Below are positions 6,556-12,030 of a DNA stretch of 13,867 nt, one piece after another. This stretch comes from Candidatus Colwellbacteria bacterium RIFCSPLOWO2_01_FULL_48_10. Its GTDB lineage: Bacteria; Patescibacteriota; Minisyncoccia; UBA6257; Colwellbacteraceae. The translations under genes were made by a program, and so were the position numbers. Location: NCBI GenBank assembly GCA_001817755.1, contig MHIY01000033.1, positions 1 to 13,867 of the forward strand. Reading direction: 5' to 3'. The notes beneath the pieces are model-generated. The model ran no database searches, was not told the origin of the DNA, and was given only the letters and a program-made list of their open reading frames with translations. Position 1 is the stretch's first letter. Each line of letters starts with the position of its first letter.

Positions 6556-6951
6556 ATGGATAATCACAAAGGAAATCTAAGGTGGGCAAATATCTGCTTC
6601 CGGAGCGAGTGCTTCAGCGTGCAGATGGCGGAGACGATGTTCCAAAAAATGAGAGGCCTGAAATTCGTGGACGACTTGAGGCGGAATGAAGGCATGATAT
6701 TTATGTTCCGCAGCGAGCGCAGGCGTGCCTTCTGGATGAAAGACGTATTTGTTCCGCTCGACCTCATCTGGTTGGACGAAAAATTCCGGGTAGTAGAAAT
6801 AACAAGCGACCAGAAACCCTGCCAGGGACTGTTCTGCCCGATCATAATCTCAAAAAACAAGGCGCAGCATGTCGTCGAGTTGAATGGCGGAACAGCCGAC
6901 AGGATCGGCATCCGCGTCGGAGAACTGGCGGTAGTTACTCTTCCGTCTTAG
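6556..6951 (+). CDS. DUF192 family protein
   Basis: 131 residues. Family signature in order: the MAETMFQKMRGLKF entry (24-37), RNEGMIFMF (43-51), AFWMKDVFVPLDLIWLD (58-74) and HVVELNGGTADRIGI (105-119). DUF192 proteins are small beta-barrels of unknown biochemical function, often exported; no signal peptide is visible here, so this copy is probably cytoplasmic. No Shine-Dalgarno site, with the extended -10 ending 7 nt before the ATG. Its 3' end overlaps the convergent obg gene by 17 nt. Confidence 0.88.
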   Translation: MDNHKGNLRWANICFRSECFSVQMAETMFQKMRGLKFVDDLRRNEGMIFMFRSERRRAFWMKDVFVPLDLIWLDEKFRVVEITSDQKPCQGLFCPIIISKNKAQHVVELNGGTADRIGIRVGELAVVTLPS

Positions 6952-7918
6952 CAACCGTCTTTTCGTCGATTATCTTATTAAGCATCTTCCGTACCGCTTC
7001 AAGGCTCTTGTCGTCGAGGATGGATATAGCCATTGCTTTCGGATTTAATTTTTTAAGTTTTTTGAGCTTGTCCGCAACATCTTCAGCGGAAACGGCATCG
7101 CTCTTGCTGAGAAATAGGTATTCGGGCTTGTCGGCGAGTTCGGTGTTGTATTCTCCAAGCTCTTTCTTGATGACTTTGTAATCTTTTATCGGATCTTCAG
7201 ACTCGGCCGAAATAAAGTGAAACAATATCCTGGTCCGCTCGACGTGGCGCAGGAATTTTATGCCCAATCCCCGCCCCCGCGAGGCGCCTTCTATCAGCCC
7301 AGGAAGGTCGGCGAGTATCAGATCGTAGTAAACGCCGAGGTTCGGTTCGAGAGTCGTAAAGGGATAGTTAGCCACCTTACTCTGAGCGCGGGTGAGTTCG
7401 TTCAACAGACTCGACTTGCCGACATTCGGAAAACCCACGAAACCCACGTCCGCGATAAGCTTCAGCTCCAAGCGGACATTGAAAGATTCTCCCGGCTTCC
7501 CATATTCAAATTCAGTGGGGCTGGTGTTGATCGGCGAACGGAAATGAAAGTTGCCCCGTCCGCCGCGGCCGCCTTTTGCGGCGAGGATGCGCTCGCCAAT
7601 TTTTACTATCTCTTTATCTTCGGCGCTGTCCAGGTTGTGGACCACTGTACCCACCGGAACTTTCAGGACCAGGTCTTCCGCATCCGGACCGTCGCAATAC
7701 TGGCCCTTGCCGTCTTTGCCGCTGCCAGCCGAGAGCTCTTTCTTAAAGCGGAATTGGTTAAGGGCGCTCAAATTCGAAACTCCTTCGAAATAAATGCTTC
7801 CGCCGCGACCGCCGGAAGCGCCCGCGGGGCCAATGGCCATCTTATTTTTGTCGAAGGCGACTTTGCCCGTACCGCCGTTGCCGGCCGACACCCTGATTGT
7901 TACATCATCGATAAGCAT
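6935..7918 (-). CDS. obg: Obg/CgtA GTPase
   Basis: 327 residues. Obg is a GTPase that binds the 50S subunit and acts in its late assembly. The glycine-rich Obg domain covers residues 1 to about 157 (GPAGASGGRGG at 30-40, AAKGGRGGRGN at 113-123). The G domain follows: P-loop GFPNVGKSS (162-170), switch FTT (187-189), DLPGLIEGA (204-212) and G4 SKSD (271-274) in place of the usual NKxD or TKxD. The protein ends soon after the G domain, so there is no separate C-terminal OCT domain. The ATG at 7918 matches the family start MLIDDV-x-I-x-V-x-AGNGG; the longer reading from 7945 crosses the promoter. Plus-strand frames here are shadows. Confidence 0.95.
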   Translation of the reverse strand: MLIDDVTIRVSAGNGGTGKVAFDKNKMAIGPAGASGGRGGSIYFEGVSNLSALNQFRFKKELSAGSGKDGKGQYCDGPDAEDLVLKVPVGTVVHNLDSAEDKEIVKIGERILAAKGGRGGRGNFHFRSPINTSPTEFEYGKPGESFNVRLELKLIADVGFVGFPNVGKSSLLNELTRAQSKVANYPFTTLEPNLGVYYDLILADLPGLIEGASRGRGLGIKFLRHVERTRILFHFISAESEDPIKDYKVIKKELGEYNTELADKPEYLFLSKSDAVSAEDVADKLKKLKKLNPKAMAISILDDKSLEAVRKMLNKIIDEKTVAKTEE

Positions 7919-7925
7919 AGTAGTA

Positions 7926-7935
7926 CTTGTACAAT
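7926..7935. promoter_or_regulatory. Overlapping divergent -10-like boxes, obg and zinc-finger gene
   Basis: A TTGTACAA palindrome (7927-7934) carries TACAAG on the minus strand, 7 nt before the obg ATG, and TACAAT (7930-7935) on the plus strand, about 40 nt before the zinc-finger ATG. The arrangement resembles that at dedA/DUF192. Individual boxes are of moderate quality. Confidence 0.35.
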
Positions 7936-7975
7936 AGGCCATCAATGACTAATATTCAATCAGGACGTTGATATT

Positions 7976-8350
7976 ATGGTTCGAAAAGAAGACCTACCGC
8001 CAGGGCTCGCCGAAAAACTCAAGAAAACAGGGCAGAAGCCGGAAAACTTTGTCTCGCTCGTGGCGCCATACCGCCCCGGCGATGAGAACATTGTTCTGGA
8101 AGGCGAAGACGCCAAGCGTTTCGTGGAGATGCGGAAGCACAACGAGACCTGCCGCGGCGCGAATGCAAGCCCGCCCTGCGAGCCGTGCGCGCGGAGGAAT
8201 GAAGGCCTTTTCCGCGCTTTGGACAATTTCGGCGAGCCAACCAAGGGCGACTTCGAATGCCCCCAGTGCGAGGCCTGCCGCGACAGCGAGCCGCGCCTGA
8301 ACTGGCACATCAAGATGGCGCATCAGGAACCGCCGGCCGACTTCGACTAG
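7976..8350 (+). CDS. Small protein with a C2H2-type zinc finger and a second Cys cluster
   Basis: 124 residues, soluble. Near the C-terminus FECPQC...H-x4-H fits a classical C2H2 finger: Cys95-x2-Cys98-x12-His111-x4-His116, with hydrophobic residues at the expected places (F93, L108). A second possible zinc site is His55-x3-Cys59-x8-Cys68-x2-Cys71. The N-terminus (LPPGLAEKLKKTGQKPENF) is charged and could be helical. Nucleic-acid binding is inference from the finger. The ATG at 7976 has AGGA 10 nt upstream (7962-7965). A strong intrinsic terminator follows at 8360-8391, so it is a single-gene unit. No named family recognised; the 9077 gene encodes a related finger. A long minus-strand frame over it (7994-9085) is a shadow. 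Confidence 0.75.
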   Translation: MVRKEDLPPGLAEKLKKTGQKPENFVSLVAPYRPGDENIVLEGEDAKRFVEMRKHNETCRGANASPPCEPCARRNEGLFRALDNFGEPTKGDFECPQCEACRDSEPRLNWHIKMAHQEPPADFD

Positions 8351-8359
8351 CGGAATCGC

Positions 8360-8391
8360 AGAGCAACAATTAAGTTGCTCTTTTCTTTTTT
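8360..8391 (+). terminator. Intrinsic terminator after the zinc-finger gene
   Basis: AGAGCAAC (8360-8367), loop AATTAA, GTTGCTCT (8374-8381), then a T-tract TTTTCTTTTTT (8381-8391). It is a perfect stem followed by a U-run, 9 nt after the stop codon. Confidence 0.85.
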
Positions 8392-8403
8392 CCGGCGAAT
8401 GGA

Positions 8404-8409
8404 TAAAAT
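8404..8409 (+). promoter_or_regulatory. -10 box of the cyclophilin gene
   Basis: TAAAAT lies 7 nt before the ATG at 8417, just after the preceding terminator. No Shine-Dalgarno site; predicted leaderless. Confidence 0.5.
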
Positions 8410-8416
8410 ATTCATT

Positions 8417-9016
8417 ATGAAAAATTACATATCTTATGCAGTGACGGCGCTGGTCGTAGTCGGCACGATAATCGGCTACAATAGATATGCAAATACAAAC
8501 ACCCAAACAGCTGATACAAATATGGAAAATAACATTAAAGGATATACAGCCGTTCTCCACACAACCGCGGGCGACATCACTATCGAATTCAATAAAGACC
8601 AGACACCGAAGACTGTAAAAAACTTCGTGGACCTCGCAAAGGGCAACAAATACAACAACACCATTTTCCACCGCGCGATTAAGGGCTTTATGATCCAGGG
8701 GGGCGACGTGGAAAATCTCAACGGCATGGGCGGACCCGGCTACAAGTTTGCCGACGAACCTTTCACCGGGGAATACCTCCGCGGCACGGTCGCGATGGCG
8801 AACTCCGGCCCGAACACTAACGGCAGTCAGTTCTTCATAATGCACGCAGACTATCCCCTGCCTAAGAACTACGTGATCTTCGGCAAAGTAACTTCTGGCC
8901 TTGAAGTGGTTGATAAAATAGCCACTGCGCCGGTGAAGCCAAACCCCTACACAGGCGAAATGTCCGTGCCGGTAAATCCGGTGAAAGTGACTTCGGTTGA
9001 GATAGTAGAAAAATAA
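8417..9016 (+). CDS. Membrane-anchored cyclophilin-type peptidyl-prolyl isomerase
   Basis: 199 residues. A single N-terminal hydrophobic helix (about 5-21) acts as signal anchor, then a Thr/Asn-rich linker to about 40, then a compact bacterial cyclophilin domain. Active-site motifs: FHRAIKGFMIQGGD (84-97, with the catalytic Arg86) and MANSGPNTNGSQFFI (127-141). The loop usually reading LDGKHTVFG is YPLPKNYVIFG here, so the proline-binding rim differs from textbook members. Expected to catalyse cis-trans isomerisation of prolyl bonds in extracytoplasmic proteins. The start at 8417 follows the promoter; an in-frame TTG at 8375 lies inside the upstream terminator. Confidence 0.92.
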   Translation: MKNYISYAVTALVVVGTIIGYNRYANTNTQTADTNMENNIKGYTAVLHTTAGDITIEFNKDQTPKTVKNFVDLAKGNKYNNTIFHRAIKGFMIQGGDVENLNGMGGPGYKFADEPFTGEYLRGTVAMANSGPNTNGSQFFIMHADYPLPKNYVIFGKVTSGLEVVDKIATAPVKPNPYTGEMSVPVNPVKVTSVEIVEK

Positions 9017-9019
9017 TCT

Positions 9020-9048
9020 TTGACGGATCGCCACCGCTAGCCTATTAT
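9020..9048 (+). promoter_or_regulatory. Promoter TTGACG-17-TATTAT of the second zinc-finger gene
   Basis: TTGACG (9020-9025), a 17-nt spacer and TATTAT (9043-9048). The -10 box overlaps the in-frame ATG at 9047, so that ATG should lie upstream of the transcript; starting near 9055, the RNA would have a roughly 22-nt leader containing the Shine-Dalgarno site. Confidence 0.6.
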
Positions 9049-9060
9049 GGCCCCAGCACC

Positions 9061-9068
9061 AAAGGAGG
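9061..9068 (+). promoter_or_regulatory. Consensus Shine-Dalgarno AAAGGAGG that decides a TTG start
   Basis: AAAGGAGG is fully complementary to the usual 16S 3' end and lies 8 nt before TTG at 9077, in the same frame as the ATG at 9047. It is the only full consensus site in the window. Confidence 0.7.
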
Positions 9069-9076
9069 CGCTTATC

Positions 9077-9250
9077 TTGGACCAAACCAGACCTCCAACA
9101 TCAAGAGTGGTAAAGTGTCCCGGTTGCCCGCTGGAGCTATCGGAGAATGACATGGCCGCACAACGCGCGCACATGGACACCCAACATCCGGAGATCGTCG
9201 CCAAGCGCCTTGCAGAAGTCGAACGTCTTCGCGGCTGGGCGAACGATTAG
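9077..9250 (+). CDS. Small C2H2-type zinc-finger protein (TTG start)
   Basis: 57 residues from the TTG (67 if the ATG at 9047 were used). VVKCPGC...H-x4-H gives Cys14-x2-Cys17-x14-His32-x4-His37, a C2H2-type finger with a two-residue longer helix lead than the classical x12. The C-terminal part (PEIVAKRLAEVERLRGW) is helical and charged. The TTG is chosen because a consensus Shine-Dalgarno site lies 8 nt upstream and the promoter's -10 overlaps the earlier ATG. A terminator-like GGACC...GGTCC with a T-tract follows. Related in architecture to the 7976 gene on the other side of the cyclophilin. DNA or RNA binding is inference. Confidence 0.7.
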   Translation: MDQTRPPTSRVVKCPGCPLELSENDMAAQRAHMDTQHPEIVAKRLAEVERLRGWAND

Positions 9251-9263
9251 ACAAGGCATCCAT

Positions 9264-9318
9264 GGACCAGCATGCACGACTCGCTGAGACAACATCAAAG
9301 CGGGTCCTTTTCTTTTTT
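9264..9318 (+). terminator. Likely terminator after the second zinc-finger gene
   Basis: GGACC (9264-9268) can pair with GGTCC (9303-9307) around a roughly 34-nt loop, followed by TTTTCTTTTTT (9308-9318). The T-tract is identical to that at 8381-8391. The stem is short, so confidence is moderate. Confidence 0.45.
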
Positions 9319-9354
9319 GACTAATTTGTACTAATAATGGTAGTCTTTGCTCGC

Positions 9355-9379
9355 AAAATTGCCCAGAAGGGCAGTTTTT
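9355..9379. terminator. Hairpin with U-tract upstream of the typA leader
   Basis: TGCCC-AGAA-GGGCA (9360-9373) extended by AAAA/TTTT pairing (9355-9358 with 9375-9378) and ending in TTTTT. It could end upstream transcription on either strand, or act as an attenuator if a weak promoter at 9317-9346 (TTGACT-18-TAGTCT) fires. Confidence 0.6.
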
Positions 9380-9390
9380 GATTAATCAAA
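9377..9390. repeat. 14-bp perfect palindrome upstream of the typA leader ORF
   Basis: TTTGATTAATCAAA is a perfect palindrome 12 nt before the ATG at 9403. It could be an operator, but no regulator is identified and the T-tract of the preceding hairpin overlaps it. Confidence 0.5.
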
Positions 9391-9402
9391 TTAATAAACA
9401 CC

Positions 9403-9564
9403 ATGAAACTTCGTAACATCGCCATCATTGCTCACGTAGACGTCGTTCCGCCTTCGCGGAACTCCTTAAAACCCAGCGGTTTTAAATCGCTCGCCGAAGC
9501 TCACTTTTCCGCCACAGGAAAACTCCCGTTTTCCCGGCCCCTTTCCCGTCAACGTGAGCAATAA
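9403..9564 (+). CDS. Leader ORF whose first 13 codons copy the typA start
   Basis: A 53-codon frame with TAA at 9562-9564, 16 nt before the typA ATG. It starts MKLRNIAIIAHVD, identical in protein to the TypA start (M-T-KLRNIAIIAHVD), but with seven base differences over 36 nt, all synonymous. After codon 13 it diverges into VVPPSRNSLK... with no relation to TypA: the P-loop His-Gly-Lys-Thr is absent, so it cannot be a GTPase. It may be a regulatory leader peptide or the broken start of an older typA. AATAAACA occurs before both starts (9393-9400 and 9560-9567), so the similarity extends upstream of the codons. Translation is not proven. Confidence 0.45.
   Translation: MKLRNIAIIAHVDVVPPSRNSLKPSGFKSLAEAHFSATGKLPFSRPLSRQREQ
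9427..9562 (+). promoter_or_regulatory. Structured typA leader with mutually exclusive pairings
   Basis: The segment at 9547-9562 is complementary to the leader's copy of typA codons (9427-9442, 15 of 16 pairs) and, in the alternative, to typA itself (9608-9622 with 9548-9562, 14 of 15 pairs). Inside lie three tetraloop hairpins: 9445-9462 (GTTCCGC-CTTC-GCGGAAC), 9466-9485 (TTAAAACC-CAGC-GGTTTTAA) and 9517-9534 (GGAAAAC-TCCC-GTTTTCC). This is what an RNA switch would look like, but a recombination scar would also leave it. Confidence 0.5.
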
Positions 9565-9580
9565 ACAAATATATAAATTT

Positions 9581-11386
9581 ATGACTAAATTAAGGAACAT
9601 AGCCATCATTGCGCACGTTGACCACGGTAAGACGACCCTTGTAGACGCCCTTCTTAAACAGTCGGTCGGTTTCAAAGCCAAGACTGATGCGCCTGGTGAC
9701 CTGATAATGGATTCTAACGACCTCGAGCGCGAGCGCGGTATTACGATTTTCTCAAAAAACTGTTCGATCAAGTACAAGGACTATAAGATAAATATTGTCG
9801 ACACCCCCGGCCACGCCGACTTCGGTGGCGAGGTCGAGCGCATCATGAGAATGGTTGACGGCGTACTATTACTCGTCGACGCCAAAGAAGGCCCGATGCC
9901 GCAGACAAAGTTCGTACTTAGAAAAGCCATTCAAGCCGGACACAAAATAATCGTGGTCATCAATAAGATCGACAAGCCCGCCGCTAGGCCGGAGTGGACG
10001 CTTAACGCCACCTTCGATCTCTTTATAGAACTGGGCGCAACCGATGACCAGGTAAACTTCCCGGTCATCTACGCCGTCGGCTCGCAGGGAATAGCCGGAT
10101 TAAAACCGGACATGGGATCAATGAAGGACATTCAGCCAGTCTTTGAAAAGATTGTAGAATACATTCCTGAGCCGAAGATCGACCCGAACGCTCCCCTGCA
10201 ATTCCTGACCGTCAACCTCGCTTACGACAACTACAAAGGCAAGATTGCGATCGGCCGGCTTTACAGCGGCATCATGAAGAAAGGAATGCGCGCGCTCCAC
10301 GTGAACCGCAAGGGCGAATCAGAAAAGATACAGCTCAGCTCGGTCATGCTTTTTGACGGCTTGGCGAAAGTTGATGCCGAAACGGTTGAGACCGGCGACA
10401 TCGCCGCGATTTCCGGCATTCCATCGATTTCGATCGGCGAAACGATAACCGACATTGATAATCCGGCTCCGCTTCCAGTAATCCAGATCGACGAACCGAC
10501 CATAAAAATGACCTTCGGCATTAACACTTCGCCATTTGCCGGACAAGAAGGAAAGCACACCACTTCACGCAACCTTAAAGAGCGTTTGGAGCGCGAGCTG
10601 GAAACCGATGTTGCGCTAGCTGTTAGCGCGACTGATTCGGCTGACCGCTGGACTGTCGCCGGCCGCGGAGAGCTTCACCTGGCCATATTGATAGAAAAAA
10701 TGCGCCGCGAGGGCTATGAGATAGAGGTTTCCAAGCCAGTGGTCATATTTAAAGAAGAGAACGGAAAAAAGGTGGAACCGATGGAATTAGTTTCCATAGA
10801 GGTGCCGGAAAATTACTCGGGAACGGTCATTGAGATCATGGGCCGCAGGCTTGGCGTAATGAAAGACATGAAAGTGGACCGCGGCCAGACCTTTATGGAC
10901 TTCACCATCCCCACCCGCGGGCTTATCGGCATCCGCAACCAGTTCCTCACCAGTACCAAGGGCATGGGCATAATGAACAGCATTTTTCTCGGCTACGAAG
11001 AACACAAAGGCAACCTAACGGTTAATCCTCACGGTTCGCTGGTGTCGAGTGAGTCTGGCGAATCGAACAGCTACGGCCTCCTGGCTTCGCAAAGCCGCGG
11101 GAACCTGTTTATCGGCCCGGGCGTAAAAGTTTATGCGGGAATGGTAGTCGGCGAAAACGCCAAAGACGAAGACATCATCGTGAACGTCTGCCGTGAGAAA
11201 ACTCTCAACAACTTCCGAACCAAAAACTTCGGCGTTCAGGAGGCTCTCGAGGTGCCGAGAATAATGGAACTTGAGGACGCGCTCGACTACATCGGCGACG
11301 ACGAGTTGGTGGAGGTTACTCCTAAGGGCGTTAGGGTCAGGAAGATGTTTTTGAACGAGAACGATAGGAAAAAAGGGAAGAAATAG
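9581..11386 (+). CDS. typA: Ribosome-associated translational GTPase TypA/BipA
   Basis: 601 residues, full length for TypA/BipA, an EF-G-like GTPase that binds the ribosome and supports 50S assembly and growth under stress. Motifs: P-loop AHVDHGKT (11-18), switch I ERERGITI, DTPGHADFGGEVER (74-87), NKID (128-131), then the beta-barrel domain, the TSPFAGQEGKHTTSR block, GRGELHL, TRGLIGIRNQF and the C-terminal NPHGSLVSSESGE block typical of BipA rather than EF-G or LepA. The tail ends KKGKK. ATG 9581 is the family start; an in-frame GTG at 9554 lies inside the leader's inverted copy. No Shine-Dalgarno site. Structured elements lie on both sides. Confidence 0.97.
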   Translation: MTKLRNIAIIAHVDHGKTTLVDALLKQSVGFKAKTDAPGDLIMDSNDLERERGITIFSKNCSIKYKDYKINIVDTPGHADFGGEVERIMRMVDGVLLLVDAKEGPMPQTKFVLRKAIQAGHKIIVVINKIDKPAARPEWTLNATFDLFIELGATDDQVNFPVIYAVGSQGIAGLKPDMGSMKDIQPVFEKIVEYIPEPKIDPNAPLQFLTVNLAYDNYKGKIAIGRLYSGIMKKGMRALHVNRKGESEKIQLSSVMLFDGLAKVDAETVETGDIAAISGIPSISIGETITDIDNPAPLPVIQIDEPTIKMTFGINTSPFAGQEGKHTTSRNLKERLERELETDVALAVSATDSADRWTVAGRGELHLAILIEKMRREGYEIEVSKPVVIFKEENGKKVEPMELVSIEVPENYSGTVIEIMGRRLGVMKDMKVDRGQTFMDFTIPTRGLIGIRNQFLTSTKGMGIMNSIFLGYEEHKGNLTVNPHGSLVSSESGESNSYGLLASQSRGNLFIGPGVKVYAGMVVGENAKDEDIIVNVCREKTLNNFRTKNFGVQEALEVPRIMELEDALDYIGDDELVEVTPKGVRVRKMFLNENDRKKGKK

Positions 11387-11690
11387 AGGGGCTCCGTCTT
11401 TGTGTTTTCAGGAAACAGGATAATTTTCTGCTGAAAATTTCCCTCGCGCTCACCCGCCTACGCGGGTTCCGCGACGTTCCTGATAAACACAAGAGACTAC
11501 GTTTTGTTTGAATCAAAATTCTAACATTAACTAGGATTTTGCTGTTACGTCTTCATTTTACAAACCGACCATTTCAATGTTACAACGGTAAGGTTAGCTA
11601 AGAATAGCGGGAGGAGCAGACTCCGCAACTATGACGGACAATTTCTGTTCTTTTCAAAGTTCAAAGCCTACGAAGGAGAAAAAGATCACC
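11387..11690. other. Intergenic region typA to the 11691 gene
   Basis: 304 nt with dense secondary structure: the branched element at 11396-11496, a second hairpin CAAAATTCTA (11514-11523) with TAGGATTTTG (11532-11541, one wobble), and GGAG-CAGA-CTCC (11613-11624). A weak promoter-like TTGAAT (11507-11512)-18-TAGGAT is possible. An in-frame ATG at 11631 would extend the next gene by 20 codons. No RNA family is recognised. Confidence 0.45.
11396..11496. repeat. Structured inverted-repeat element 9 nt after typA
   Basis: Outer arms TTGTGTTTTCAGGAA (11400-11414) and 11477-11492 pair over 15 bp with one bulged base and continue to GTCT/AGAC with another bulge. Inside are AATTTTC-TGCT-GAAAATT (11422-11439), ACCCGC-CTAC-GCGGGT (11452-11467) and TCGCG/CGCGA (11444-11448 with 11470-11474). 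The whole folds into a branched RNA of about 100 nt followed by a T-rich stretch. It could end or stabilise typA mRNA, or be a small mobile palindrome. Confidence 0.65.
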
Positions 11691-11912
11691 ATGGCAAAAC
11701 AACCTGCATCAAGTAAGTTCAAGCTGAATGGTGGGGCGGACAGAACAATCGTCGGACTGTTTCTTGAGATCAGATTGCAAGCGCAGGGAGGGATGTACGG
11801 ATACCAAGCTTCCGCATTGATCAAGCAGCTTCGGCGCATGGTCGATGGCAAATTCCATGGCGGGAAGCATGCCGACAGACCCGCGGATCATCAAGCTGAT
11901 GACCCCACATGA
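11691..11912 (+). CDS. Unrecognised 73-residue protein
   Basis: MAKQPASSKFKLNGGADRT opens the protein; a hydrophobic or amphipathic block IVGLFLEIRLQAQGGMYGYQ follows (about 20-39), then ALIKQLRRM and a His/Asp-rich tail (GGKHADRPADHQADDPT). The GMYGYQ...LIKQL stretch faintly recalls the first helix-turn of PadR-type winged helices, but the domain is far too short, so no function is claimed. The start is taken at 11691 because AAGGAG (11673-11678) lies 12 nt upstream; ATG 11631 in the same frame has GGAGG at a poor 16-nt distance. It ends before a strong terminator at 11956-11998, supporting a real transcription unit. The tail's odd composition leaves a frameshift possible. Confidence 0.5.
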   Translation: MAKQPASSKFKLNGGADRTIVGLFLEIRLQAQGGMYGYQASALIKQLRRMVDGKFHGGKHADRPADHQADDPT

Positions 11913-11955
11913 TCATCTTCTCCCAACTTGTAGGCTCAACTACGAACCTTCAACG

Positions 11956-11998
11956 GCTCTAATTGCGAACTTGTTCGCAGTTGGAGCTATCTTTTTTT
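11956..11998 (+). terminator. Strong intrinsic terminator after the 11691 gene
   Basis: A continuous 15-bp stem (11956-11970 with 11973-11987, two G-U pairs, GCGAAC-TT-GTTCGC at the tip) followed by TATC and seven T at 11992-11998. Confidence 0.9.
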
Positions 11999-12030
11999 CA
12001 AAACTAAAATAGCGCTAAACTTTTAATCCA

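Noticed and set aside
6935..7918. Obg G4 motif SKSD and missing C-terminal domain as evidence of a broken gene
   Set aside because: The other G motifs and the Obg domain are intact, the frame is uninterrupted, and the C-terminal domain of Obg is variable or absent in many lineages; the change looks like normal variation.
7217..7948. Plus-strand open frame over obg
   Set aside because: Obg is unambiguous on the minus strand; this is its shadow.
7994..9085. Long minus-strand open frame of 363 codons
   Set aside because: It crosses two convincing plus-strand genes, a terminator and two promoters; its translation is rich in Cys/His/Arg with no family resemblance, typical of an antisense shadow of GC-rich coding sequence.
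9378..9389. FNR-like site TTGAT..ATCAA
   Set aside because: The half-sites are separated by 2 bases; FNR/CRP-type sites need 4. No such regulator is visible in the window.
9403..9622. Translational bypassing from the leader copy to typA (ribosome hop between matching GAC codons)
   Set aside because: typA has its own complete start at 9581, so a hop is not needed, and no take-off signals are recognised. Worth remembering only if peptides spanning the junction were found.
11387..11690. tRNA or known structured RNA in the typA downstream gap
   Set aside because: GTTTGAATC near 11506 resembles a T-loop, but no acceptor stem, anticodon arm or CCA-proximal pairing fits around it.
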